A DNA stretch of 64,000 bases from Pseudomonadota bacterium (lineage in GTDB: Bacteria > Pseudomonadota > Gammaproteobacteria > Burkholderiales > Burkholderiaceae_C): positions 124,001-188,000 of the forward strand of contig JAIUPH010000005.1 of NCBI GenBank assembly GCA_020161065.1, given 5' to 3'. Shown here one piece after another: positions 42,304 to 50,600 of the stretch (position 1 is the first letter of the stretch; every line of letters starts with the position of its first letter). The translations under genes were made by a program, and so were the position numbers. The notes beneath the pieces were generated by a model that was not told the origin of the DNA, did not search any database, and worked only from the letters and a program-made list of their open reading frames with translations.

Positions 42304-43449
42304 TTAGCCGGCGGCCAACAGCTGGTGCCGCGCGCCGGGGGCGCCGGCACCGGCGTCGTCGCGCGGCGCGCCGGCCGGCGACGACAGCTCGGCCCGCCGC
42401 CGCGGCAGGTGCTGCGGGTGCTCGCGCTGCATGAAGTCGAGCAGCCGTTCGCGCACGTGGCAGCGCAGGTCCCAGGCCTTGGGGCCGCTGGCCGCGGTGA
42501 CCAGCGCGCGCAACTGCACGGCCTGCTCGCCGGCCTCGGTCACCTGCAGGATGCAAAAGCGCCGGTCCCAGTCGGGGCTGGACTCGCAGGCCTCGCGCAG
42601 GGCCTGGCGCAGCGGCTCCAGCGGCATGCGGTAGTCCACCCAGAAGAAGACGCTGCCGATCAGCTCGCTGCTGCTGCGCGTCCAGTTCTGGAAGGGCTTC
42701 TCCACCCAGTACTGCAGCGGCACCACCAGGCGCCGCTGGTCCCAGATGCGCACCACCACGTAGGCGCCGGTGATCTCCTCGATCACGCCCCATTCGCCTT
42801 CGACCACCACCACGTCGTCGAGGCGGATGGGCTGGCTCAGGCCGATCTGCAGCCCGGCGATCAGGTTGCCCAGCACCGGCCGCGCCGCGAAGCCGGCCAC
42901 CAGCCCGGCCAGGCCCGCCGATGCCAGCAGGCTGGCGCCGAGCTGGCGCACGCCGGGCAGCACCATCAGCATCAGCGCCGTGCCCACCAGGGTGATCAGG
43001 CCCACCACCACGCGGGCCAGCACGCGCGTCTGCGTGTGGATGCGGCGCGCCTGCAGGTTGTCGGCCACCGCCACCGGGTGGCGCGCGGCCACCGCGGCGG
43101 CAAAGGCGTTGACGGCGTTGACCAGCAGCCAGGTGACGCTGCCGATCAGCACCATGCCCACCACGCGGTGCGCGCTGGTCAGGCCGCGCAGGTCGTCGGG
43201 CGCGCCGTTGAGCATCAGCGCCAGCGCCGCGGCCGGCACCAGCAGGTGCGCCGGCCGGCGGATGCCCGCCAGCAGCAGCGCCGCGGTCGGCGTGCCGGCG
43301 CTGGCCCGCTGCAGCAGGCGCTGGCCGAGTCGGAACACCACTTCGGCCAGCAGCAACGCCAGCACGGCGGCCAGCAGCACCGGCAGCCAATCAGCCAGCC
43401 AATCGGCCAGCCAGGGCGGCGCCCAGTCCATCGGAAACAGCTTTTCCAT
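42304..43449 (-). CDS. MscS-family mechanosensitive ion channel protein
   Basis: A 381-residue membrane protein. About four helices precede the MscS pore helix GASLLASAGLAGLVAGFAARPVLGNLIAGLQIG (about residues 170-202). The beta domain follows (IRLDDVVVVEGEWGVIEEITGAYVVVRIWDQRRLVVPLQYW), then the C-terminal alpha/beta domain and a polar tail. It would release solutes on osmotic downshock. It ends 4 bp from the convergent LplT-PlsC gene. Confidence 0.88.
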   Translation of the reverse strand: MEKLFPMDWAPPWLADWLADWLPVLLAAVLALLLAEVVFRLGQRLLQRASAGTPTAALLLAGIRRPAHLLVPAAALALMLNGAPDDLRGLTSAHRVVGMVLIGSVTWLLVNAVNAFAAAVAARHPVAVADNLQARRIHTQTRVLARVVVGLITLVGTALMLMVLPGVRQLGASLLASAGLAGLVAGFAARPVLGNLIAGLQIGLSQPIRLDDVVVVEGEWGVIEEITGAYVVVRIWDQRRLVVPLQYWVEKPFQNWTRSSSELIGSVFFWVDYRMPLEPLRQALREACESSPDWDRRFCILQVTEAGEQAVQLRALVTAASGPKAWDLRCHVRERLLDFMQREHPQHLPRRRAELSSPAGAPRDDAGAGAPGARHQLLAAG

Positions 43450-43522
43450 CCCTGGTTGAGCCCCGGCCGGGGGGCTGAGTTCCCCGCCGGGGGCCGAATG
43501 GCACCGTGGATTGCGTCAACAA

Positions 43523-43538
43523 CTGTATAAACGTACAG
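43523..43538. promoter_or_regulatory. LexA (SOS) box before imuA
   Basis: CTGTATAAACGTACAG fits the CTGT-N8-ACAG LexA consensus. It lies 7 bp upstream of the GTG start of imuA, so the mutagenesis genes should be DNA-damage inducible. Confidence 0.9.
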
Positions 43539-43545
43539 TCTTCGG

Positions 43546-44340
43546 GTGACTGTTTCCCCCGACCTGTTTGCCGCCCTGCCCGAGCCCGAGTGCCTGCACC
43601 CGGCGCTGTGGCGCGCCCATCAGCTGGGCCGCGAACAGCAACAACCCGCCGTGGCCAGTGGTTTTGCCGAGCTGGACGCCGAACTGCCCGGCGGCGGCTG
43701 GCCGGCGCGCGCGTTGACCGAGCTGCTGCTGCCGCACCCCGGCGTGGGCGAGCTGCGGCTGCTGGCGCCGGCGCTGGCCGCCGTGCAGGGCGGCGGCCGC
43801 AGCGTGCTGCTGTTCGAGCCGCCGGCCCGGCCGCAGGCCGGCACGCTGGCGGCGCTGGGGCTGGACCTGGGCCACCTGCTGCTGGTGCAGGGCCGGGCGG
43901 CGGCGGGCGGGGCGGCGGCAGCGCCGCTGCCGGCGGCCGACCTGCTGTGGGCGCTGGAGCAGGCCTTGAAGTGCGGCCATGCCGGCGCCTTGCTGGCCTG
44001 GCTGCCGCCGCGGCTGCCGCCCGAGGCCTTGCGCCGCCTGCAACTGGCGGCGCAGGCGCACGACGGGCCGGCCTTCGTGCTGCGCGCGCAGGCGGCGCTG
44101 GCGCGCCCCAGCGCCGCGCCGCTGCGCCTGCGGCTGGCCGCCGCCGGGCCCGACGAGCTGGCGCTGCACCTCGTCAAGCGCCGCGGCCCGCCGCTGGCGC
44201 AGCCGCTGCGGCTGGCGCTGCCGCCGGCGCTGTCGGCACCGGCGCGCGAGCGTGCGCTGCGCCTGGCGGCCGAGCAAGCCGCGGCGGCGCTGCCGCCGGC
44301 CCTGAAGACGCGGCCGCGCGCGGCGTCGGCTTCGTCCTGA
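43546..44340 (+). CDS. imuA: ImuA, SOS mutagenesis RecA-like accessory protein
   Basis: A 264-residue RecA-fold protein without a functional Walker A lysine motif, typical of ImuA. It contains LHPALWRAHQLGR, ASGFAELDAELPGGGWPARALTELLLPHPGVGELRLL, VLLFEPPARPQA and ADLLWALEQALKCGHAGALLAWLP. ImuA supports the ImuB-DnaE2 translesion mutasome. GTG at 43546 is the first start after the LexA box and follows no strong ribosome-binding site. imuB follows after 25 bp. Confidence 0.9.
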   Translation: MTVSPDLFAALPEPECLHPALWRAHQLGREQQQPAVASGFAELDAELPGGGWPARALTELLLPHPGVGELRLLAPALAAVQGGGRSVLLFEPPARPQAGTLAALGLDLGHLLLVQGRAAAGGAAAAPLPAADLLWALEQALKCGHAGALLAWLPPRLPPEALRRLQLAAQAHDGPAFVLRAQAALARPSAAPLRLRLAAAGPDELALHLVKRRGPPLAQPLRLALPPALSAPARERALRLAAEQAAAALPPALKTRPRAASASS

Positions 44341-44365
44341 GCGCCATGCACGGCGGCTTGCGTCC

Positions 44366-45910
44366 ATGCTGTGGTTTGCCGTCCACCTGCCCTGGCTGTC
44401 GCTGGAAGCCTTTGCCGCCGCGCTAGACGAAGCGCAGCGCCGCCAGCCGCTGGCGCTGCTGGCCGAACACGAGGTGCAGGCCGTCAACGCCGCGGCCGCG
44501 GCGGCCGGCGTGCGGCCCGGCCTGCAACGCGCCACCGCGCTGGCGCTGCGGCCCGATCTGCAGTTCGGCCAGGCCGACGAGCGGCGCGACGCCCAGGCCC
44601 TGCAGGCGGTGGTGCACACGGCGCTGGCCTTCACGCCGGCGGTGGCGCTGGACGGCCACAGCGTGCTGCTGGAGGTGGCCAGCTGCCTGCGTTACTTCGG
44701 CGGCGCCGATGCGCTGCTGGCGCGGCTGCGCCGCGCCTTGCAGCCGCTGGGGCACCGGGTGCGCATCGCCGCCGCGCCCACCGCGCTGGGCGCGGCCCTG
44801 CTGGCGCGCTGGCGCGACGACCTGCACCAAGGCCCGCAGCGCGACGACCTGAAGGCCTTGCAGCGCCTGCTGGACGAGGTGCCGGTGTGGCTGCTGGGCC
44901 CCGGCCGCAAGCACTGGGAGGCCTTGCAAGGCATGGGCTTGCAGCGCCTGTCGGACCTGCTGACGCTGCCGCGCGCCGGGCTGGCGCGGCGCTTCGGCGA
45001 GACGCTGCTCGACGAGCTGGACCGCGCGCGCGGCACGCGCCCCGATCCGCGACCCTGGCTGAGCGCGCCCGAGCGCTTCGGCGCCCGGCTGGAACTGGCA
45101 CAGCGCGCCGAGCAGGCCGAGCCGCTGCTGCACGCCGCGGCGCTGCTGCTGCAGCAGCTGGTGGCCTGGGCGCGGGCGCGCCAGTCGCGCGTGCTGGCCT
45201 TCGAATTGCGCATGCTGCACGAAAGCCGCCACCGTGCCGGCGCCGGCGTGCCGCCGGCCACCGCGCTGCGCGTGGAGCTGGCCGAGGCCTCGGTCGACGC
45301 CGCCCACCTGCAACTGCTGCTGCGCGAGCGCCTGGCCCGCGTCGAACTGCCGGCGCCCACGCTGGAGCTGCGCATCGACTGCCACGAACTGCGCCGCCAG
45401 GCCGCCCCCAATGCCGAGCTGTTTCCGAACCGGCAAAGCGAACAGGCCGGGCTGCAGCGGCTGCTGGAGCGGCTGCGCGCCCGCCTGGGCGACGACCGCG
45501 TGCTGGCCCTGCAGGCGGTGGCCGACCACCGGCCCGAGAAAGCCAGCGTGCTGGTGCGCGCCGCGGCGGCGCCGGCGCCATCGCTGTCGTCATCGTCGGC
45601 GCCATCGCTGTCGTCATCCCCGCCGCCGGCCGCCGCCCCGCAAGGCCCGCTGCCGCACCCGGCGTGGCTGCTGCCCGAACCGCAGCCGCTGGCCGAGCGC
45701 GAGGCCCTGCCGCTGTTCCAGGGCCGCTTGCTGCAACTGCTGTCGGGCCCCGAGCGCATCGAGACCGGCTGGTGGGACGGCGACGTCGCCACCCGCGACT
45801 ACTTCATCGCCCAGGCGGCCGACGGCGCGCTGGTCTGGGTCTTCCGCCAGCGGCTGCCGGTGCGCGACCCGGCGCAGCCGCTGTGGTACCTGCACGGCTG
45901 GTTCGGCTGA
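44366..45910 (+). CDS. imuB: ImuB, catalytically inactive Y-family polymerase of the mutasome
   Basis: A 514-residue DinB/Y-family relative (LWFAVHLPWLSLEAF at the start, LQRATALALRPDL, SCLRYFGGADALL, AAAPTALGAALLARW, GMGLQRLSDLLTLPRAGLARRFG). The acidic residues of the polymerase site are not conserved, as expected for ImuB, which acts as a beta-clamp-binding hub. A low-complexity Ser/Pro/Ala segment near residues 395-425 comes from a repeat at 45577-45620. The third partner, imuC/dnaE2, does not follow. The next gene is a convergent P-type ATPase. Confidence 0.92.
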   Translation: MLWFAVHLPWLSLEAFAAALDEAQRRQPLALLAEHEVQAVNAAAAAAGVRPGLQRATALALRPDLQFGQADERRDAQALQAVVHTALAFTPAVALDGHSVLLEVASCLRYFGGADALLARLRRALQPLGHRVRIAAAPTALGAALLARWRDDLHQGPQRDDLKALQRLLDEVPVWLLGPGRKHWEALQGMGLQRLSDLLTLPRAGLARRFGETLLDELDRARGTRPDPRPWLSAPERFGARLELAQRAEQAEPLLHAAALLLQQLVAWARARQSRVLAFELRMLHESRHRAGAGVPPATALRVELAEASVDAAHLQLLLRERLARVELPAPTLELRIDCHELRRQAAPNAELFPNRQSEQAGLQRLLERLRARLGDDRVLALQAVADHRPEKASVLVRAAAAPAPSLSSSSAPSLSSSPPPAAAPQGPLPHPAWLLPEPQPLAEREALPLFQGRLLQLLSGPERIETGWWDGDVATRDYFIAQAADGALVWVFRQRLPVRDPAQPLWYLHGWFG

Positions 45911-45919
45911 CGATGCGGC

Positions 45920-48616
45920 TCACGCCGGTGGCCGCCCCCGCCGCCGCATCACCGCCTTCTCCAACTCGGCCACCACGAACACGGCCAGCCCGGCCAGCGC
46001 CACCCGTGCCCATTCGTCGGCGGCCAGCGCGGTGGAGCCGAAGATCGCCTGCAGCGGCGGCAGGTGCACGAAGCCGAGCTGCAGCAGCAGGCAGCCGGCG
46101 ATCGACAGCCAGATCACGCGGTTGCCGGTGAGGCCCCGGCGGCTGAGTGCCGGCGCCGTGATGAAGCGGCTGTTGACCAGGTAGAACATCTCGGCCACGA
46201 CGATGGCGCTGACGGCCATCGTGCGCGCCGTCTCCAGCGTCGTGCCGCGCTCCAGCTCCCACCAGAACAGCCCCAGCGCCGCGGCCATCATCAGCAGCGA
46301 GACCATCAGCAGGCGCCAGGCAAAGAAGCGCGACAGCAGCGGCGCGCGCGGCGGCCGCGGCACGCGCTGCATCACGTCGCTTTCCGCCGGCTCGAAGGCC
46401 AGCGCCAGGCCCAGCGTGCCCGAGGTCACCATGTTGATCCACAGCACCTGTGCCGGCGTCATCGGCAGCGTCAGTTCGAACAGGATCGCGGTCACCACCA
46501 CCAGCGCCTCGCCGCCGTTGGTGGGCAGCATGAAGAGGATGAACTTGCGGATGTTGTCGTAGACCGCGCGCCCTTCGCGCACCGCGGCGGCGATGGTGGC
46601 GAAGTTGTCGTCGGCCAGCACCACGTCGGCCGCTTCCTTGGCCGCCTCGGTGCCCTTGCGGCCCATCGCCACGCCGACGTCGGCGCGCTTCAGCGCCGGC
46701 GCGTCGTTGACGCCGTCGCCCGTCATCGCCACCACCTGGCCGCGCTGCTGCAGCGCCTGCACCAGGCGCAGCTTGTGTTCGGGGCTGGCGCGCGCGAAGA
46801 CGTCGATCTCCAGCGCCACGTCGCGCAGCGCGGCGTCGTCCATCAACTCGACCTCGGCGCCGGTCAGCGCCGGCTTGCCCGCGCCGATGGCAAGCGCCGC
46901 GCCGATCGCGCGCGCCGTGTCGACGTGGTCGCCGGTGATCATCTTGACGCGGATGCCGGCGCGGTGGCAGTCGGCCACCGCACGCACCGCCTCGTCGCGC
47001 GGCGGGTCGGCGATGCCCACCAGCGCCAGCATGGTGTAGCCGCTTTCCACGTCGCCGAAGCGCAGGCCGTCACCGGCCGGCGCCGCCCGCCGGCAGGCCA
47101 GGGCCAGCAGCCGCAGCCCGCGCGCGGCGATGTCGGTGGCCATGCGGCGCCAGGTGTCGACGTCGATCGGCCGCTCGCCCTCGGGGCCTCGTTCGAGCCG
47201 GCTGATCTCCAGCATCTTCTCCGGCGCGCCCTTGGCGAAGATCCACGGCGCGCCTTCGTCGTCGCGGTGCGCGGTGGCCATGAAGCGGTGCTGCGACTCG
47301 AAGGGGATCGAGTCGACGCGCGGCCAGGCTGCCTCGGTATGTGAGCGTACCAGCCCGGCCTTGCGACCCAGCACCAGCAGCGCGCCTTCGGTCGGGTCGC
47401 CGACCACCGACCACGCATCGCCGGCCGCCGCCGGCTCGGCCAACCGGGCGTCGTTGCACAGCACGCCGGCGCGCAAGGCCAGCGCCAGCGCCGCATGGCG
47501 CTCGGCGTCGATCACCTGCGCGCCGGCGCGGAACTCGCCGTCGGGCGCGTAGCCGGCGCCGCTGACCTGCACGTCCAGCCCGGCGCAGACCACGCGCTGC
47601 ACCGTCATCTCGTTGCGCGTCAGCGTGCCGGTCTTGTCGGAACAGATCACCGTCACCGCGCCCAGCGCCTCCACCGCCGGCAGCCGGCGCACGATGGCGC
47701 GGCGGCGCGCCATGCGCTGCACGCCCAGGGCCAGCGTGATGGTCATGATCGCCGGCAGTCCTTCGGGGATGGCGCCGGCGGCCAGCGCCACCACCATCAG
47801 GAACATGTCGGCCGGTGCGTGGCCGCGCAAGCCCACGCCGAAGGCAAAGGTGATGGCGCACAGCGCCAGGATCACCACCGCCAGCACGCGGCCGAAGCGG
47901 TCGATCTGGCGCATCAGCGGCGAGCTGCCGGCGGCCACGCCGCCGAGCAGCGTGTCGATGCGGCCGATCTCGGTGTCGCGCCCGGTGGCGACGACCACGC
48001 CGCTGGCCTGGCCGTAGGTCACCAGCGTGCCGGCGTAAGCCATGCTGCGGCGGTCGGCCAGCGTGGCCGCGGGCGCTGCCGGCGCGGCGTCCTTGTCGGC
48101 CGGCAGCGATTCGCCGGTCAGCGCCGATTCGTCGACGCGCAAGTCCTTGACCTGCAGCAACCGCAGGTCGGCGCTCACGCGGTCGCCCGAGGCCAGCAGC
48201 ACCACATCGCCTGGCACCAGCTCGGCGGCGTCGATCTCCTGGCGGTGGCCGTCGCGCAGCACCACGGCCTGCGGCGACAGCATCGCGCGGATCGCGTCCA
48301 GCGCCGATTCGGCCTTGCCCTCCTGCACGAAGCCGATCAGCGCATTGACCACCACCGCCGCCAGCAGCACGCCGGTGTCCACCCAATGGCCCAGCGCCGC
48401 GGTGATGACCGCCGCGCCCATCATCACGTACAGCAGCACGTTGTGGAACTGCGCCAGCAGCCGCCGCAGCGGGCTGCGGCGGCGCGCCGCCTGCAGGCGG
48501 TTGGGGCCGTGCCGCAGCAGCCGCTCGCGCGCCGACGCGGCGCCGAGCCCGCGCGCGTCGGCCGACAGTCGTTGCAGCGTGTCGGCCGCGGTCAGCGCAT
48601 GCCAGGGGGTGGACAC
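45920..48616 (-). CDS. P2-type cation-transporting ATPase (Ca2+/monovalent cation type)
   Basis: An 898-residue P-type ATPase: N-terminal cation-ATPase domain, TM helices from about residue 55, the actuator domain with TGES (LTGESLPADKD), TM4 AAGAIPEGLPAI, the phosphorylation motif DKTGTLT with Asp327, TGDGVNDAPALKRADVGVAMG in the P-domain, and the C-terminal six-helix bundle. TM4 PEGLP is typical of P2 calcium and Na/K-like bacterial pumps. It most likely exports Ca2+ or another hard cation from the cytoplasm. GTG at 48616 follows GAGGAGG. It is divergent from the universal stress gene, and the two are probably co-regulated. Confidence 0.88.
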   Translation of the reverse strand: MSTPWHALTAADTLQRLSADARGLGAASARERLLRHGPNRLQAARRRSPLRRLLAQFHNVLLYVMMGAAVITAALGHWVDTGVLLAAVVVNALIGFVQEGKAESALDAIRAMLSPQAVVLRDGHRQEIDAAELVPGDVVLLASGDRVSADLRLLQVKDLRVDESALTGESLPADKDAAPAAPAATLADRRSMAYAGTLVTYGQASGVVVATGRDTEIGRIDTLLGGVAAGSSPLMRQIDRFGRVLAVVILALCAITFAFGVGLRGHAPADMFLMVVALAAGAIPEGLPAIMTITLALGVQRMARRRAIVRRLPAVEALGAVTVICSDKTGTLTRNEMTVQRVVCAGLDVQVSGAGYAPDGEFRAGAQVIDAERHAALALALRAGVLCNDARLAEPAAAGDAWSVVGDPTEGALLVLGRKAGLVRSHTEAAWPRVDSIPFESQHRFMATAHRDDEGAPWIFAKGAPEKMLEISRLERGPEGERPIDVDTWRRMATDIAARGLRLLALACRRAAPAGDGLRFGDVESGYTMLALVGIADPPRDEAVRAVADCHRAGIRVKMITGDHVDTARAIGAALAIGAGKPALTGAEVELMDDAALRDVALEIDVFARASPEHKLRLVQALQQRGQVVAMTGDGVNDAPALKRADVGVAMGRKGTEAAKEAADVVLADDNFATIAAAVREGRAVYDNIRKFILFMLPTNGGEALVVVTAILFELTLPMTPAQVLWINMVTSGTLGLALAFEPAESDVMQRVPRPPRAPLLSRFFAWRLLMVSLLMMAAALGLFWWELERGTTLETARTMAVSAIVVAEMFYLVNSRFITAPALSRRGLTGNRVIWLSIAGCLLLQLGFVHLPPLQAIFGSTALAADEWARVALAGLAVFVVAELEKAVMRRRGRPPA

Positions 48617-48746
48617 CGATTCCTCCTCGTCGCGCCGATGATGTCGCCGGCCGGCCGCGCGCGGCCCGATCGGCCCGCGTCGGCCACGGGCTTGTTTGCC
48701 GCGTGCCGCGATGTGAGCTACGGTGTCCGCCAGGAGTTTCCAGCCC

Positions 48747-49652
48747 ATGGCCGCCGAGTCGCCCGCCCCCGCGCCGTTGATCGCCGTCGCGACCGACTTC
48801 TCGCCGCATGCCCGCCACGCGGCCGAACGCGCGGCGGGGCTGGCGCGCGAGGTCGGCGCGCGGCTGGAGCTGGTGCACGTGCTGCCCGGACCGCCGCTCG
48901 CCCAGTTGCGTGGATGGTTGGGCAACGAGACCGCGCTGGAGCGCGCCTTGAAGGACGATGCCGAGCGCACGCTGCAGGCGCAGGCCGCGCAGTTGCACGC
49001 CGCCACCGGCGCCGACGTGCAGCCGCTCCTGGCCGAAGGCTCGGTGCTGGACGTGGTGCTGCGCGAGGCCGAGGCCGTCGACGCGCGGCTGCTGGTCGTC
49101 GGCGTGCGCGGCGCCGGCTTCATGCGCCGCGCCGTGCTGGGCAGCACGGCCGAGCGGCTGATGCGCAAAACCACGCGCCCCGTGCTGGTGGTGCGCCAGG
49201 CGCCGCACGGGCACTACCGGCGGGTGTTGGTGGCGCTGGACTTTTCCGCCGGCTCGCTGGCCACGCTGAAGCTGGCGCGCTGGCTGGCGCCGCGAGCCGT
49301 GCTGACGCTGGCCACCGTCTTCGAGCTGCCCTACGAGAACCGGCTGCGCATGGCCGGCGTGGCCGACGCCTCGATCACCGGCTACCGCGAGCGCTGCCGC
49401 GCCGAGTCCACGCAGCGGCTGCACGCGCTGGCCGCGCAGGCCGGGCTGCGGCCCGACGAGTGGCAGCCCTGCGTGCTGGAAGGCGACGCCTCGTTCAAGC
49501 TGGTGGAGATGGAGCAGCTGCTCGACAGCGAGTTGATCGCCGTCGGCAAGCACGGCGCGTCGATGCTGACCGACCTGCTGCTGGGCAGCGTCACCCAGCA
49601 CGTGCTGGCCGAGGGTCAGGCCGACGTGCTGATCACGGCGCAGCGCGACTGA
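48747..49652 (+). CDS. Tandem-domain universal stress protein
   Basis: A 301-residue protein with two UspA domains. The first (about 11-150) has LIAVATDFSPHARHAAERAAGLA and the nucleotide-binding end VGVRGAGFMRRAVLGSTAERLMRKT. The second (about 158-300) has RRVLVALDFSAGSLATLKLARWLA and VGKHGASMLTDLLLGSVTQHVL. Both carry the G-x(9)-G-[ST] ATP-binding pattern. Tandem Usp proteins respond to starvation, oxygen and redox stress. ATG 48747 follows CAGGAG. The divergent neighbour is the cation ATPase. Confidence 0.9.
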   Translation: MAAESPAPAPLIAVATDFSPHARHAAERAAGLAREVGARLELVHVLPGPPLAQLRGWLGNETALERALKDDAERTLQAQAAQLHAATGADVQPLLAEGSVLDVVLREAEAVDARLLVVGVRGAGFMRRAVLGSTAERLMRKTTRPVLVVRQAPHGHYRRVLVALDFSAGSLATLKLARWLAPRAVLTLATVFELPYENRLRMAGVADASITGYRERCRAESTQRLHALAAQAGLRPDEWQPCVLEGDASFKLVEMEQLLDSELIAVGKHGASMLTDLLLGSVTQHVLAEGQADVLITAQRD

Positions 49653-49796
49653 ACCGCGGCGAGCGGCCGCGCCGCCCGCCGCCTCGATCCGATGCGGTCA
49701 ATGCCAGCCGACGATACAAACTGATCGCCGCCGCGCCTGCGCTTCATAGCATTCGGGCCCAGACACCGCATCGTGTCGCTCCGCACCCGAACCTCC

Positions 49797-50600
49797 ATGT
49801 CTTCTCGCATCACGCCCGCGCTGCCGGGCCAACGCGGCAGCCGGCTCGCCGGCAAGCGCGCATTCGTCACCGGCATCGGCGCCGGCATCGGCAAGGGCAT
49901 CGCCTTGCTGTTCGCCCAGCAGGGCGCCCGCGTGATCGGCTGCGACATCGACGCCGCGGCCGCCGCGGCCACGGTCGACGAGGCGCGGCAGCTCGGCGTC
50001 GACATCGACAGCCTGCAGCCCTGCGACCTCACCGATCCGGCGCAGGTCAAGCGCTGGATCGAGTTCGGCGTGCAGCGCACCGGCGGCATCGACATCCTGG
50101 TCAACGCCGCCGCCTTCGGCGCCTTCGAGCCGCTGGCGACGATGGACTACGAAGCCGGCTGGCGCAAGACCATGGTTGGCGAACTCGACATCGTCTTCCT
50201 GGCCTGCCAGGCGGCGTGGCCGCACCTGATCGAGCGCGGCGGGGCGATCCTCAACTTCGCGTCGGCCAACGCCTACGTGGCGCTGGCCACCTCGCCGGCG
50301 CTGGCCCATTGCGCCGGCAAGGGCGGCGTGCTGGCGATGACGCGGCAGATCGCCGCCGAGGGCGCGCCGCACGGCGTGCGCGCCAACACCATCTCGCCGG
50401 CGCTGGTCGAGACGGCGGCCACGAAGTACCCGATGGAGAACATCCCGGGCTTTCGCGAGCAGGTGATGACCAAGTTCATGATCAAGCGCACCGGGCAGCC
50501 GGTGGACATCGCCTGGGCCGCCGTCTTCCTGTGCTCCGACGAGGCGGGCTGGGTCACGGGCGCCGACTTCCGCATCGACGGCGGAGCCACGGCATGGTGA
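49797..50600 (+). CDS. SDR-family protein with His in place of the catalytic Tyr
   Basis: A 267-residue Rossmann protein of the SDR family. It has the cofactor motif TGIGAGIG (residues 25-32), CDIDAA, LVNAAAFGAF (NAG-like), the C-terminal ISPALVETAAT and a final TGADFRIDGGAT. At the active site the usual YxxxK reads His171-Cys-Ala-Gly-Lys175, so the catalytic tyrosine is replaced by histidine while the Lys is kept. Either histidine works as the proton donor, or the protein has a non-oxidoreductase role. ATG 49797 is chosen over GTG 49773. Its stop overlaps the start of the hot-dog gene (50594-50600), so both probably serve one pathway. Confidence 0.82.
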   Translation: MSSRITPALPGQRGSRLAGKRAFVTGIGAGIGKGIALLFAQQGARVIGCDIDAAAAAATVDEARQLGVDIDSLQPCDLTDPAQVKRWIEFGVQRTGGIDILVNAAAFGAFEPLATMDYEAGWRKTMVGELDIVFLACQAAWPHLIERGGAILNFASANAYVALATSPALAHCAGKGGVLAMTRQIAAEGAPHGVRANTISPALVETAATKYPMENIPGFREQVMTKFMIKRTGQPVDIAWAAVFLCSDEAGWVTGADFRIDGGATAW

